A stretch of 64,000 nucleotides of DNA from positions 119,004 to 183,003 of the forward strand of contig NZ_WMBB01000016.1 of the NCBI RefSeq assembly GCF_009708175.1. The letters are read 5' to 3'. This DNA comes from Nocardia aurantiaca (lineage in GTDB: Bacteria; Actinomycetota; Actinomycetes; Mycobacteriales; Mycobacteriaceae). Under the pieces are notes generated by a model, which searched no databases, was not told the DNA's origin, and saw nothing but the letters and a program-made list of their open reading frames with translations. How positions within the stretch are numbered: the stretch's first letter is position 1; the number at the start of each line of letters is the position of its first letter. Made by a program: the position numbers and the translations under genes. Shown here one piece after another: positions 8,522 through 17,200 of this stretch.

Positions 8522-9325
8522 TCAGCCGAAGAAGTCGAGCAGCAACGGTTCGAGCAGTTCGGGCTGGTGGAGGATTTCGTGATCGGCGCCGGGCAGGACT
8601 ACCCGGCGTGCGTTCGGGATGGCGGTGGCCAGGGCTTGGTTCGCGGTCTGGATCCACGGCCAGGTCTGATCGCCGTTGACGACCAGCGCCGGGATGGTGA
8701 TCGTGGCGTAGCGGTCGGATTGCAGACGCATCTGGGAACCGGATACGGCGACGTCATAGGGCAGGCTGTTGGCCTGGGCGCATAGGAATTCCCACACCGG
8801 TGCGTGACGCATATCGGCAACTATCGACGCCGGAACCCCGACCTGCTCGGTGAGGAACAGTTCGGCCGCGCCGTCGTAGTCGCCGCAACCAAGGCGGGCG
8901 ACGAGCCGATCGAAGACGTCGGTGGGCGGCTCGGCGCGGTTGCCGTCGACCACCGCGGGCATCTCGTACACGGCGACCTTGTCGATCGGCAGCCCGTGTA
9001 GCACGCCTTCCAAAGCCAGAGCGGCACCGGACGAATGACCGAACACGTGCGCAACGCCGCCTACATGCTCGATCACGGCTGCTAGATCGTCGATTTCGGA
9101 TTGGACGGCATAGTCGCCACGGACATCGCTGCTACCGCCACGGCCGCGGCGGTCGTAGCTGACGGCGGTGACGTGCGGGGCCAGGGTCGAGGCGAGCGCG
9201 GCAACGGTCGAGCGGTCGTTGAATGCTCCGCCGATGAGGATCACCGGTGTGCCGGAGCCGATGGTTTCGACGGCGATCGTGCTGCCGTCGGGGGAGTGGA
9301 CGGCGGTCAGGACGGGACTGGTCAT
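8522..9325 (-). CDS. Alpha/beta hydrolase
   Basis: 267 residues with a full alpha/beta-hydrolase core: oxyanion region LIGGAFNDRST, SYDRRGRGGS, nucleophile elbow GHSSG, acid region VVNGDQTWPW and catalytic His in PGADHEIL. It resembles the group of small hydrolases acting on esters or chlorinated/aromatic substrates; the substrate is unknown. The start ATG at 9323-9325 gives the canonical N-terminus. The dihydrofolate-reductase-like pseudogene lies just upstream on the same strand, 33 bases away, and may once have been co-transcribed. Confidence 0.9.
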   Translation of the reverse strand: MTSPVLTAVHSPDGSTIAVETIGSGTPVILIGGAFNDRSTVAALASTLAPHVTAVSYDRRGRGGSSDVRGDYAVQSEIDDLAAVIEHVGGVAHVFGHSSGAALALEGVLHGLPIDKVAVYEMPAVVDGNRAEPPTDVFDRLVARLGCGDYDGAAELFLTEQVGVPASIVADMRHAPVWEFLCAQANSLPYDVAVSGSQMRLQSDRYATITIPALVVNGDQTWPWIQTANQALATAIPNARRVVLPGADHEILHQPELLEPLLLDFFG

Positions 9326-9358
9326 GGAACTCGTGCCTTTCGATGGTTGCGGTCGCGG

Positions 9359-9655
9359 TCAGGCGGCGGTGGGGAACCAGCAGCCGAGGTGGGTGACTGC
9401 GGGTGAATCGAGGACGTGGAATCGGTCCAATTCGATCAGGGTGTCAGGCGGTTGCTCGAACAGCCGGGTGCCTGCCCGAGCAAGACCGGTGCAATGTGCA
9501 CGTGCATCTCCTTGAATAGTCCCTCGGCGATGGCCTGCTGCATCATCATCGCGCCGCCGTATGTACATTCCGATCACCACAGGCGGCCTTCGCGCGCTTG
9601 ATCGCGTCCGCCAGGCCGTCGGTGAGACTGTCATATCGGTGCGAACGTTGGGCAT
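9359..9655 (-). pseudogene. Dihydrofolate-reductase/RibD C-terminal family protein, internally deleted and frameshifted
   Basis: A GAGGAG site precedes ATG 9653-9655 (MPNVRTDMTVS), after which the frame slips to LTDGLADAIKRAKAACGDRNV, then to MMMQQAIAEGLFKEMHVHIA (from about 9548), and finally to GTRLFEQPPDTLIELDRFHV and SPAVTHLGC before the stop. Joined, these match the last third of RibD-C/DHFR-like proteins. About 100 residues of the N-terminal part are missing, and at least two frameshifts remain. Non-functional. Confidence 0.65.
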
Positions 9656-9884
9656 GTCATCTCCTCGATGTCTTCCGGGATGCCGCTCGAGTACTCCTCG
9701 AACGGGCTGCGCAGGTTTCGACATCGGGACTGACGCAGGCAGCGAATTGTGACTCAGCTCATACCGACTCGGTCCGCTGTCCGGGTCCTCGGCAGCTCGA
9801 GTACGAATTGTTCACGTTCGGGAAACGAGGCCCTGAGGAGCCCGCGGATCATTCACGGCCAGCGGCCTCGCGCCGCTATATCGG

Positions 9885-10385
9885 CTCCCCAGCTCGGTAG
9901 GTCGAAGACGAGTCAGCGGCCAGCAGGCGCAGCGCCCGCTGCTTGGGATGGCGATCGTGCACGGCCGGTTGCAGCATCAAACCGTCCACCGCCACCACGC
10001 CCGCATGGTTGGCCACGGTCAGCGCGGCGTCGGACTCCGGGAGATTCTCGATGCCGTGGACCTGCACCCGGAACCACAGCTGCGACAGCGGTCGCAGCGC
10101 CGGCAGCAGGACGAATTCGAGCAGGTGCTCGTCGAGGCCGAACTCGTCGAGCTGATAGTTCCCGGTGAGGCGGCGGCGCGCGAAACCGGCGGTGGCGCCG
10201 ATACCGTCGGCGATAGTGCCGCGGACCAGATCGCCCAGGCTGCGCGGCCGGCGCGGGGTCACCTGCGCGGCTCGCTCGGTCAGGCGACGTCACCGGGCGT
10301 AGCGCCGGCCGGCTCGGCCAGGGCGCTGCCGCGCCTCGAAGTCGCTATCGTGCAGTGGAATCACCTCGGCCACATCGCTCGCTTC
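9885..10385 (-). pseudogene. Lysophospholipid acyltransferase-like (PlsC family) gene, truncated
   Basis: From about 10385 an N-terminal scrap (AEVIPLHDSDFEARQR) is followed after a frame change by RSLGDLVRGTIADGIGATAG, then FVLLPALRPLSQLWFRVQVH and the acyltransferase block I variant NHAGVVAVDG, where His and Asp of HX4-5D are seen. The protein then runs out near 9900 within LRLLAADSS, so the remaining catalytic blocks are missing. Such proteins acylate lysophosphatidate at the membrane. Likely dead. Confidence 0.6.
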
Positions 10386-10605
10386 GTCTCCACCCAGTTG
10401 CCGACCATGCGGTGGTGGTGTGCCCGAGTCGATCGCCGGCCACGCCGTACATGCCGAGAGGCCGCGTAGGTCCTTGCCGTTGCTCTGCGACGGAGCGACG
10501 ATGGGTGCGCACAGTCATCCGTGTGCACAGGAGCGCACCACCGGTACCGCCGCTGCACCTGCCTCAGCGCGGCCCCGCGAGTAGATGGGAGCGTGATTTC
10601 ATCCG

Positions 10606-11412
10606 ATGACCCAGCCCCCTGGCGAGCCTGACACGGTCGGTTCCCTCACCGCAGCGACTCGACCGCACACCAAGCCGGCGCCGGTGCCCGAGGGCGCGGT
10701 GATGGTGATCGTCAAGATCGCAAGGTTCAATCCCGACAACGACCGCGGCTCGTACTGGGAGAGCTTCCGGGTGCCGGCGCTGCCGACCGACCGGATGCTG
10801 AACCTGCTCATCTACATCAAGAGCTACCTCGACGGCACCCTGACGTTCCGTCGTTCCTGCGCGCACGGCATCTGCGGATCGGATGCGATGCAGATCAACG
10901 GCATCAACCGGCTGGCCTGCAAGATCCTGCTCAAGGATCTCCTACCGCGCGACGGGGCCCCGACCACGATCACGATCGCGCCACTGCGCAGCCTGCCCGT
11001 GGAGAAGGATCTGATTGTAAACATGGAGCCGTTCTTCAACCTGTACCGCGAGATCAAGCCCTATCTGATCACTTATGGCCCCGCGCCGGAACGTGAACGA
11101 TTGCAGTCCCCGGCGGATCGGGCGCGTTTCGATGACACCACCAAGTGCATCTTGTGCGCGTGCTGCACCAGCAGTTGTCCGGTCTATTGGGCGGAGAAGA
11201 CGTATTACGGGCCGGCCGCGTTCGTCAACGCGCACCGGTTCATCTTCGACAGCCGTGACCACGGTGCGGCCGAGCGCCTCGAGATACTCAACGATATCGA
11301 TGGGGTGTGGCGCTGCCGCACCACCTTCAACTGCACCCAGGCATGTCCACGCGGCATTCAGGTGACCAAGGCGATCACCGAGGTCAAGCGGGCTCTCATG
11401 TTCACCCGCTGA
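10606..11412 (+). CDS. sdhB: Succinate dehydrogenase iron-sulfur subunit
   Basis: 268 residues, full length for actinobacterial SdhB. The N-terminal ferredoxin domain carries the [2Fe-2S] ligands in SCAHGICGSDAMQINGINR and LAC. The C-terminal domain has CILCACCTSSCPVYW and FNCTQACPRGIQVTKAI for the [4Fe-4S] and [3Fe-4S] clusters. It would pass electrons from the flavoprotein to quinone at the inner membrane face. No sdhA, sdhC or sdhD lies next to it; both neighbours are unrelated. It is therefore an isolated copy, either a second SdhB or a displaced one. Confidence 0.95.
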   Translation: MTQPPGEPDTVGSLTAATRPHTKPAPVPEGAVMVIVKIARFNPDNDRGSYWESFRVPALPTDRMLNLLIYIKSYLDGTLTFRRSCAHGICGSDAMQINGINRLACKILLKDLLPRDGAPTTITIAPLRSLPVEKDLIVNMEPFFNLYREIKPYLITYGPAPERERLQSPADRARFDDTTKCILCACCTSSCPVYWAEKTYYGPAAFVNAHRFIFDSRDHGAAERLEILNDIDGVWRCRTTFNCTQACPRGIQVTKAITEVKRALMFTR

Positions 11413-11650
11413 CCACTACGACGAACGACCGGCCAAATCCTGTGTGCCCGTGCGTCGTTGGTCATCTCGGAGGTTCCGCAGGAGGATACGACTACCGCAC
11501 CACCGTCGCGCTGTAGTTTCGCGGACTGTTCGGCGGCAGCCCCGAGGTGAGCTCGATGGTCGGGGCGCCGGTCAGGGACCGCAGTCACTCGGGATGGTGA
11601 GCGTAGGCTACACATAGCTGCTGGATGGTATTGATCATCGGGAGGAGCGC

Positions 11651-12475
11651 GTGGTGTCCGATGCCGCAGGGTCGCCGTCGGAGTTGCCGCTTGCCCACCG
11701 GTCGACGGCTGATATGCCCGGTCACTGGCTCCTGGCCCGGCTGGGTAAACGGGTGCTGCGGCCCGGTGGCCGGGAGTTGACCGAGCATCTGTTGGATGAC
11801 GCCGATCTCGCGGGCGCCGATGTGCTGGAGATCGCGCCGGGGTTGGGCCGGACCGCGGTGCGGATCCTCGAGCATGACCCGCGCAGCTACATCGGTATCG
11901 AATCCGACCCAGCGGCGGCGGCACTGACCGCGACAGCGATCGGTGCGCGGGGGCGGGTGGTCGCGGGCACGGCGGAGGATACCGGGCTGGCCGATGCGAG
12001 TGTGGAAGTCGTGATCGGTGAAGCGATGCTGACATTGCAGTCCGACCGGGCCAAGACGAACATCGTCGCCGAGGTGTCACGTCTGCTGGGTCCGGGCGGC
12101 CGGTACGCGATTCACGAATTGGCGCTGCAGCCGGACACCATGCCCGACGAGGACAAAGCCGAGATCCGCAAGGCATTGGCGCAGTCGATCCGGGTGAACG
12201 CGCGACCGCTCACCGCCTCGGAGTGGAAACATCTGGTCGAACAGGCGGGCTTCACCGTGCGGATGGTTCGTTTCGCGCCGATGACGCTGCTGCGGCTGCG
12301 TCGGCTGATCTCGGACGAGGGGTTGTGGCGCACGGTGCGGTTCGTCGGCAACGTGGCGCGAGATCGCGGTGCCCGGTCCCGGATCCTGTCCATGCGCTCG
12401 ACATTCCGCAAGTACCGCGAGCACCTGGTCGCGATCGAACTGGTGGCAGTGAAAGGCGCCGGCGATCGTCCCTGA
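11651..12475 (+). CDS. Class I SAM-dependent methyltransferase
   Basis: A GGAGGAG site lies just before GTG 11651. 274 residues: the SAM loop reads DVLEIAPGLGRTAVRI, the acidic end of strand 2 is IGIESDP, and strand 4 is VVIGEAMLTLQ. The C-terminal part (LLRLRRLISDEGLWRTVRF) is typical of actinobacterial small-molecule or quinone-type methyltransferases. The substrate is unknown. It converges on the tautomerase gene across a region with a long inverted repeat. Confidence 0.88.
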   Translation: MVSDAAGSPSELPLAHRSTADMPGHWLLARLGKRVLRPGGRELTEHLLDDADLAGADVLEIAPGLGRTAVRILEHDPRSYIGIESDPAAAALTATAIGARGRVVAGTAEDTGLADASVEVVIGEAMLTLQSDRAKTNIVAEVSRLLGPGGRYAIHELALQPDTMPDEDKAEIRKALAQSIRVNARPLTASEWKHLVEQAGFTVRMVRFAPMTLLRLRRLISDEGLWRTVRFVGNVARDRGARSRILSMRSTFRKYREHLVAIELVAVKGAGDRP

Positions 12476-12808
12476 GCCAGTCCGGCGGGCAGTGCCTGGT
12501 CGTGCAGGGTTGGCGGGCGATGCCGTCGTGCGGTGGCTCGAGGGTCACAGGGTTTGGCGGTAAGACCGGCTACCGCAGATGATTTCCCGAGTCGGTACCG
12601 CCCATGCGGTGCATTCGCCCAGGTCGGCACTCGAGTTACCACAGATAAGGGGGCGCTTATCTGCGGTAACTCCTCGGAGCGACCTTTCGTGGAAGTGGGC
12701 ATGCCCGTCACTAAATCCGTTTGAGCGCAATGTGTTTGGTGTTCACTGCCTGCTTGGAGTGACTTTCGGGCCGCGACCCTCGGGTGCCGAGGCGGGTCGC
12801 TCTGCGGC
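12476..12808. other. Convergent intergenic region with a 17-bp inverted repeat
   Basis: No gene is recognised. It holds the long inverted repeat at 12633-12672, and a partial extra copy of its arm sequence (CTACCGCAGAT) near 12571. Confidence 0.6.
12633..12672. repeat. Long inverted repeat (17-bp arms, 6-base loop)
   Basis: GAGTTACCACAGATAAG at 12633-12649 pairs with 12656-12672 with one mismatch (A to G). The loop is GGGGCG. It lies between two convergent genes and lacks a T tract, so it may be a terminator-like structure or a small repeat element. Confidence 0.7.
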
Positions 12809-13213
12809 TCAGTCCTTTTCGGCCGGGTCGAGGCGGCGGCGGGCGAGCTGCGTGACCCCGTTGTAGCCGTAGCTTTCGCCGTCGAGTTCATAGAGAGCGA
12901 CGTATGCGGCCGCCGGCATCGGACCGAGGCGACTTGACAGCAGATCGTAGGCGTGGCCGATGAAGGCCGCCTTTTCCTGGGCGGTGTTGGTGCCGGCGGT
13001 GATACTGACCTCCAAGTGCACGCCGGTGGCCTCCACCGGGTGGGCCGCAGCGACGAACCAGCGCTCCGCGGGGACCAGGTTGATCTGCACGACGGTGACC
13101 TCCGGTTCCTTCAGCAGATCCTGCTCGAGAAGTTCTGTGATATCGGCAGCGAGAGCGGTCTGTGTGTCCGCGGCACAGTCGAGATCGGCGATGGTCAGGC
13201 GAGCGAAAGGCAT
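12809..13213 (-). CDS. Tautomerase-superfamily protein
   Basis: 134 residues starting MPFARLTI, so Pro1 would be exposed after methionine removal as the catalytic base of the 4-oxalocrotonate tautomerase superfamily. The length and the segment NLVPAERWFVAAAHPV suggest a fused or long-chain member. It is cytosolic, catalysing keto-enol tautomerisation or a related hydrolysis of an unknown substrate. It is divergent from the CGNR regulator, and two palindromes lie between the starts, so it is probably the target of that regulator. Confidence 0.85.
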   Translation of the reverse strand: MPFARLTIADLDCAADTQTALAADITELLEQDLLKEPEVTVVQINLVPAERWFVAAAHPVEATGVHLEVSITAGTNTAQEKAAFIGHAYDLLSSRLGPMPAAAYVALYELDGESYGYNGVTQLARRRLDPAEKD

Positions 13214-13234
13214 CGGTATCGATCCAATCCATAG

Positions 13235-13254
13235 CTGTAATGGTTCAAACCATT
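13235..13254. promoter_or_regulatory. Perfect palindromic operator, site 1
   Basis: GTAATGGTT-CA-AACCATTAC has perfect 9-bp arms. It lies 21 bases upstream of the tautomerase start and is a typical target for a dimeric regulator. Confidence 0.75.
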
Positions 13255-13270
13255 ACTACTCCGGCACGGA

Positions 13271-13290
13271 GTAATGTGTCAAACCATTAC
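13271..13290. promoter_or_regulatory. Second operator copy overlapping the CGNR leader
   Basis: GTAATGTGT-CA-AACCATTAC repeats site 1 with two mismatches in the left arm. It is centred 36 bp from site 1 and ends immediately before the AGGAGG ribosome site of the CGNR gene, so bound protein would block that gene. Confidence 0.7.
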
Positions 13291-13300
13291 AGGAGGTGTG

Positions 13301-13843
13301 ATGCCGGGTTCGAAGATCGAGCGCATCAGTCTGGCGCTGGTGGCGACCATAGGAGGCCGCTTCACCGACACCCCGGTCGAGCGGCTACCCGACCCCGGGG
13401 CACTGCGGGATTGGCTGGCCAGGTATGGCCTGGATGTCGCCGGTTGCAGCGATGCGGATCTGTCTGCGGCACGGGAGCTTCGAGAAGCCGTATACGATCT
13501 GGTCGAGGCCGCCGCCACAGGACGCCCACCCCGGTCGGCTGCACTGGCCACGGTCGACACCGCCGCCAACCAGTGCGACATCCCTCGAAAGCTGGTCTGG
13601 GATGAGCGAACCGGCTTCCATCTCTCCCACGGCCGGTTCTCGACCGATCAGGCGCTGACATCCATCGCTCGCGATGCGGTCGATCTGGTGACCGGACCCG
13701 AGCGAGACCGGCTGCACCAATGTGAAGCCGAAACCTGCGGCACCGTATTCATCGCGCCGGCCGGCGGCCGTCCGCGTCGCTGGTGCTCCTCGACCACCTG
13801 CGGCAACCGCGAACGCGTACGAGCCTTCCGCACACGCCGGTGA
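13301..13843 (+). CDS. CGNR zinc-finger (ABATE-domain) transcriptional regulator
   Basis: The ATG at 13301 follows AGGAGGTG, giving a 180-residue protein. The N-terminal ABATE domain is followed by the diagnostic C-terminal zinc finger: CEAETCGTVFI, then WCSSTTCGNRERVRAFR. These proteins are stress- or ligand-responsive DNA-binding regulators in actinobacteria. The two operator-like palindromes between it and the divergent tautomerase suggest it represses itself and that enzyme. Intact. Confidence 0.88.
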   Translation: MPGSKIERISLALVATIGGRFTDTPVERLPDPGALRDWLARYGLDVAGCSDADLSAARELREAVYDLVEAAATGRPPRSAALATVDTAANQCDIPRKLVWDERTGFHLSHGRFSTDQALTSIARDAVDLVTGPERDRLHQCEAETCGTVFIAPAGGRPRRWCSSTTCGNRERVRAFRTRR

Positions 13844-14130
13844 CCCCTTTTCTGCTATCTGTGCGATGGGGACTGGTTCTGCCCAGCGGCGGCGTGACGC
13901 CCGGGTCCTCGGTGACGAGGCCCGCGTGATGGTCGACTGGGCGACGGGTCGCGTTCGGCGTGACCGACGATCGTCGCCGCGCTGGCACCGTTGTGTTCGG
14001 GGCCGGAATTGGGGAAAGGAAGCGAGAGTCGCGCGGCGGAGCGCTCGGGTGGGTAGGGTGGTCCTTCTGCATCCGGGATGGGCGGTGCCCGGTGGCGGTG
14101 GAGTGTTGCGCACCGCATGAAGTGGATTCG

Positions 14131-15372
14131 ATGTCGGAATCAGTGCAGTCCGCCCGTGGCCCGCAGGCCGGGCAGGTCGAAGCCGCCGGTCGGCGGGTGC
14201 CGATCTACACCCCGGAGTTCGCGGCCGACCCGCATCGGGTATATCGGGAGTTGCGAAAGAGATTCGGGGCGCTGGCTCCGGTGGAGTTGGCGCCGGGGGT
14301 GCCCGCCACGTTGGTGGTCGGATATCGTACGGCGGTAAGGATTCTCAACGATCCGGATCGTTTCCCGGCCGATCCGAGGGTGTGGCAGACCGGGGTGCGG
14401 GCCGACTGCCCGGTGCTGCCGATGATGCAGTGGCGGCCGAACGCTCTGCGGAGCGCGGGGATCGAGCATGCGCGGTATCGGCAGACCAATACCGCGGGAC
14501 TGGCCGGGATCGATCGGTACGGTCTGCAGGGCACCGTGGAACGGGTCGCGGTGTCGCTGATCAATTCGTTCTGTGCGTCCGGAACAGCGGATCTGGTGCG
14601 CGACTACGCGTTTCCACTGGCCTTCCGGGTGCTCAACCAGCTGCTCGGCTGTCCGGTCGACATCGCGGGGCAGGCGGCGGAAGGGTTCCGCGCCATCTTC
14701 GAGGGCGTCGGCGCGGAACAGGGCAACAAACTGCTCTTGGACGCCCTGCTGCGGCTGACTCTGCACAAACGAGCGCAGCCCGGCGACGACGTCACCACCC
14801 GCATGCTTCATCACCCCGCCGGGCTGAGCGACACCGAGATGGTGCACCAACTGGCCACTCTCTACGGCGCGGGCATCGAACCGCAGCAGAATCTGATCGT
14901 CAATACGCTGCTGCTGCTCCTCGTGGACGACCGGTTCGGCAGCAGCGCGCTGGGCGGGAGCCTGTCCACCCGGGACGCTCTCGACGAGGTGCTCTTCGAC
15001 GATCCCCCGATGGCCAACTTCTGCATCAGCTTTCCGCCCCGGGCGGTGCTCGTCGACGACTGTTGGCTGCCCGCGCACCAGCCGGTCGTCATCAGCATGG
15101 CGGCCTGCAATACCGATCCGGCGATCCGCGCCGGCGTGTTCACCGGTAACCGCTCGCATCTCGCCTGGGGCGTGGGCCCGCACGCCTGCCCGGCCAGTTC
15201 GCTGGCCTACCTCATCGCCCAGGAGGCCGTCGATCAATTGCTCGACGCCCTCCCGGAAGTCCGATTGGCGGTCCCGGCGCCGGAATTGTCTTGGCGGCCA
15301 GGGCCGTTTCATCGCGCCCTGACCGGGCTGCCGGTCGTCTTCACGCCCTCGCCGCCGCTGCCCGAGATGTGA
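14131..15372 (+). CDS. Cytochrome P450 with non-canonical ExxR and I-helix motifs
   Basis: Start chosen at ATG 14131 (MSESVQSARG); 413 residues, normal for bacterial P450s. The heme-ligand loop reads HLAWGVGPHACPASS, with Cys353 as thiolate ligand but Pro instead of the usual Gly after it. The K-helix reads DEVLFDDPP: Glu286 is kept but the Arg of ExxR is Phe289. The I-helix reads YGAGIEPQQN and lacks the usual acid-Thr pair. The same set of changes is known in CYP157-type P450s of actinobacteria, some linked to conservons, but no conservon genes are seen here. Substrate unknown; catalysis may be unusual or lost. Confidence 0.85.
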   Translation: MSESVQSARGPQAGQVEAAGRRVPIYTPEFAADPHRVYRELRKRFGALAPVELAPGVPATLVVGYRTAVRILNDPDRFPADPRVWQTGVRADCPVLPMMQWRPNALRSAGIEHARYRQTNTAGLAGIDRYGLQGTVERVAVSLINSFCASGTADLVRDYAFPLAFRVLNQLLGCPVDIAGQAAEGFRAIFEGVGAEQGNKLLLDALLRLTLHKRAQPGDDVTTRMLHHPAGLSDTEMVHQLATLYGAGIEPQQNLIVNTLLLLLVDDRFGSSALGGSLSTRDALDEVLFDDPPMANFCISFPPRAVLVDDCWLPAHQPVVISMAACNTDPAIRAGVFTGNRSHLAWGVGPHACPASSLAYLIAQEAVDQLLDALPEVRLAVPAPELSWRPGPFHRALTGLPVVFTPSPPLPEM

Positions 15373-15383
15373 GGTCTGCTCGG

Positions 15384-15800
15384 TCAGCGTCCCCGGCGAA
15401 CTCGCAACCACCGGACACCGCGGGACAGGCCAGTGTTCTGGCACACCGGGGCGTCCAGGTCGGTGCACAGCGTGGCCGTTATTGGTGAAAGTCCCTCGCG
15501 CAGAATCTGTTTAGCGGCCATCGTGGTGTGACCGTATGACACGCCCTGTTTCTGATGGCCGTAGTCCCGGCCGCGGCGGTGAGTCGGTAACGACAAAGCG
15601 GCACGTGTGGACCCGGGCAGCAGATCCACTGCGAGCAGCCAGCGCTGCACAGGTGTCCATCCATCACCGGCCACAGCTGTTCGGCGTGACCGAAGGTGAA
15701 CTCCCGCAACAGCGTTGCCACCGTCGAGCGCATACAACCATCGAACAACTCCTGACAGTCGGCCGCTAGGTAACAGGCCGACATCATGGGATCTGGTCGG
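15384..15800 (-). mobile_element. IS1380-family transposase remnant
   Basis: Minus-strand pieces match IS1380 transposase: LFDGCMRSTVATLLREFTFG and HAEQL, then after a frameshift LLPGSTRAALSLPTH, YGHQKQGVSYGHTTMAAKQI and LREGLSPITATL. The N-terminal end and the whole catalytic C-terminal part are missing. Inactive. No terminal repeats were identified. Confidence 0.65.
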
Positions 15801-16242
15801 CGAGCTGTCAGGAGACAGGGGATGGGATGTGGTCGTCGCGACCGGAGCGAGTGTGCTGTGGCGGGTGCGGTTCCGGATTGAAACCACTTGTGGTGCAAGA
15901 GGTTTCGAACGGAATGCTTCGGGCGCAAGGGATCTGGGCCGAGTCGGTACGCATGGACTGACGAACATCGGGAAGCCGCAAACAAATTCGCATGGAACGC
16001 AGATTGAATACTCGACCATCTATTTCGGATTATTTGTCCATCTATTATTTGAATATTTAACCAGTTGAACCTTTCCCATCGATTGGCCGAAAAAATACTT
16101 TCCAGAGAATGGCTTACGCCCTTCATTTGTTCACTTCGTGAACATCCACTGGCTTCGAAACATTGGGCTCGGCGCCACAGGTTTCCTCCAGGATTTCCCG
16201 AACCTGGCAGCGCCAGGGTTGGTTAATCCTTCAGGAGGATTC
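15801..16242. other. AT-rich leader upstream of the secreted phosphatase
   Basis: No coding sequence is recognised. Bases 16010-16070 are strikingly AT-rich for this genome (TTATTTGTCC, TATTATTTGAATATTTAACC), making a promoter for the following gene likely. No exact -35/-10 pair can be assigned. Confidence 0.5.
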
Positions 16243-17094
16243 GTGTTCAGGAAGCGCATTGTGCCCGCACTCCTTGCGGCCGCAGCTTTCATCGGCGTGA
16301 CGACGGCGGCCGTTGTCACCTCACCCACCGCGCAGGCGGCGTCGACGGTGCCGACGTTCGATCACATCGTGCTGGTGATGTTCGAGAACCATGCCTACTC
16401 GCAGATCAACGGCAGTTCCAGCGCCCCGTACTTCAATAGCCTGGCCGGTCAGGGTGCGAAATTCACCCAGTCCTTCGGGGTTACCCACCCGAGTGAGCCC
16501 AACTACCTGGCGATGTTCTCCGGCTCGACCCAGGGCATCACCGACGACAGCTGCCCGCACACCTTCAGCGGCAACAACATTGCCAACCAGCTGATCACCG
16601 CGGGGAAGACCTACACGAGCTACTCCGAGGCGATGCCCTCGGACGGTTACACCGGCTGCTCGAGCGGCACGTACGCGCGCAAGCACAATGCCGCGCCGAA
16701 CTTCAGCAATGTGCCCGCGACCAGCAACCTGCGGTTCAGCCAGTTCCCGAGCTCGGCCAATTACGCGAGCCTGCCTGCTGTCTCGTATGTGGCGCCCGAC
16801 CTGTGCAACGACATGCACGACTGTTCGATCACCACGGGTGACAACTGGCTGAAGAACAACATGGACGCGTACGCCCAGTGGGCGAAGACGCACAACAGCC
16901 TGCTCATCGTCACCTTCGACGAGGACAACGGCAGTTCGTCCAACCACATCTTCACCACGTTCGTGGGGGCGCACACCCAGGTCGGCAGCTTCTCCAACCA
17001 GATCAACCACTACAACGTCCTGAGCACCATCGAAAGCTCCAACGGATTGTCTCACCTGAACCCCGCCGCCGAGATCACCAATGTGTGGAACTGA
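16243..17094 (+). CDS. Secreted acid phosphatase / phosphoesterase (alkaline-phosphatase-like fold)
   Basis: A GTG at 16243 follows TCAGGAGG and starts a clear Sec signal peptide (VFRKR, hydrophobic ALLAAAAFIGVTTAAVV, cleavage after AQA). An upstream ATG would bury the signal. The mature enzyme has FDHIVLVMFENHAYSQI, VTHPSEPNYLAMFSGST and FDEDNG, the metal-binding and core motifs of the phosphoesterase family that includes AcpA-type acid phosphatases and phospholipase C relatives. About 283 residues, exported, probably releasing phosphate from organic esters. It heads a same-strand run of membrane or exported genes. Confidence 0.88.
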   Translation: MFRKRIVPALLAAAAFIGVTTAAVVTSPTAQAASTVPTFDHIVLVMFENHAYSQINGSSSAPYFNSLAGQGAKFTQSFGVTHPSEPNYLAMFSGSTQGITDDSCPHTFSGNNIANQLITAGKTYTSYSEAMPSDGYTGCSSGTYARKHNAAPNFSNVPATSNLRFSQFPSSANYASLPAVSYVAPDLCNDMHDCSITTGDNWLKNNMDAYAQWAKTHNSLLIVTFDEDNGSSSNHIFTTFVGAHTQVGSFSNQINHYNVLSTIESSNGLSHLNPAAEITNVWN

Positions 17095-17200
17095 CCGCCT
17101 CGCGGACAACCGCAACTGATCGGTAGCTGGAAACCCGCTCGCGGACATGCCGGCAGCGTGTCCGCGAGCGTCTCGCGCAACTCACGAAGGTGGCACACCC

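Noticed and set aside
14131..15372. Conservon (roadblock/GTPase/P450 operon)
   Set aside because: The P450 has the matching motif changes, but none of the conservon partner genes is adjacent.
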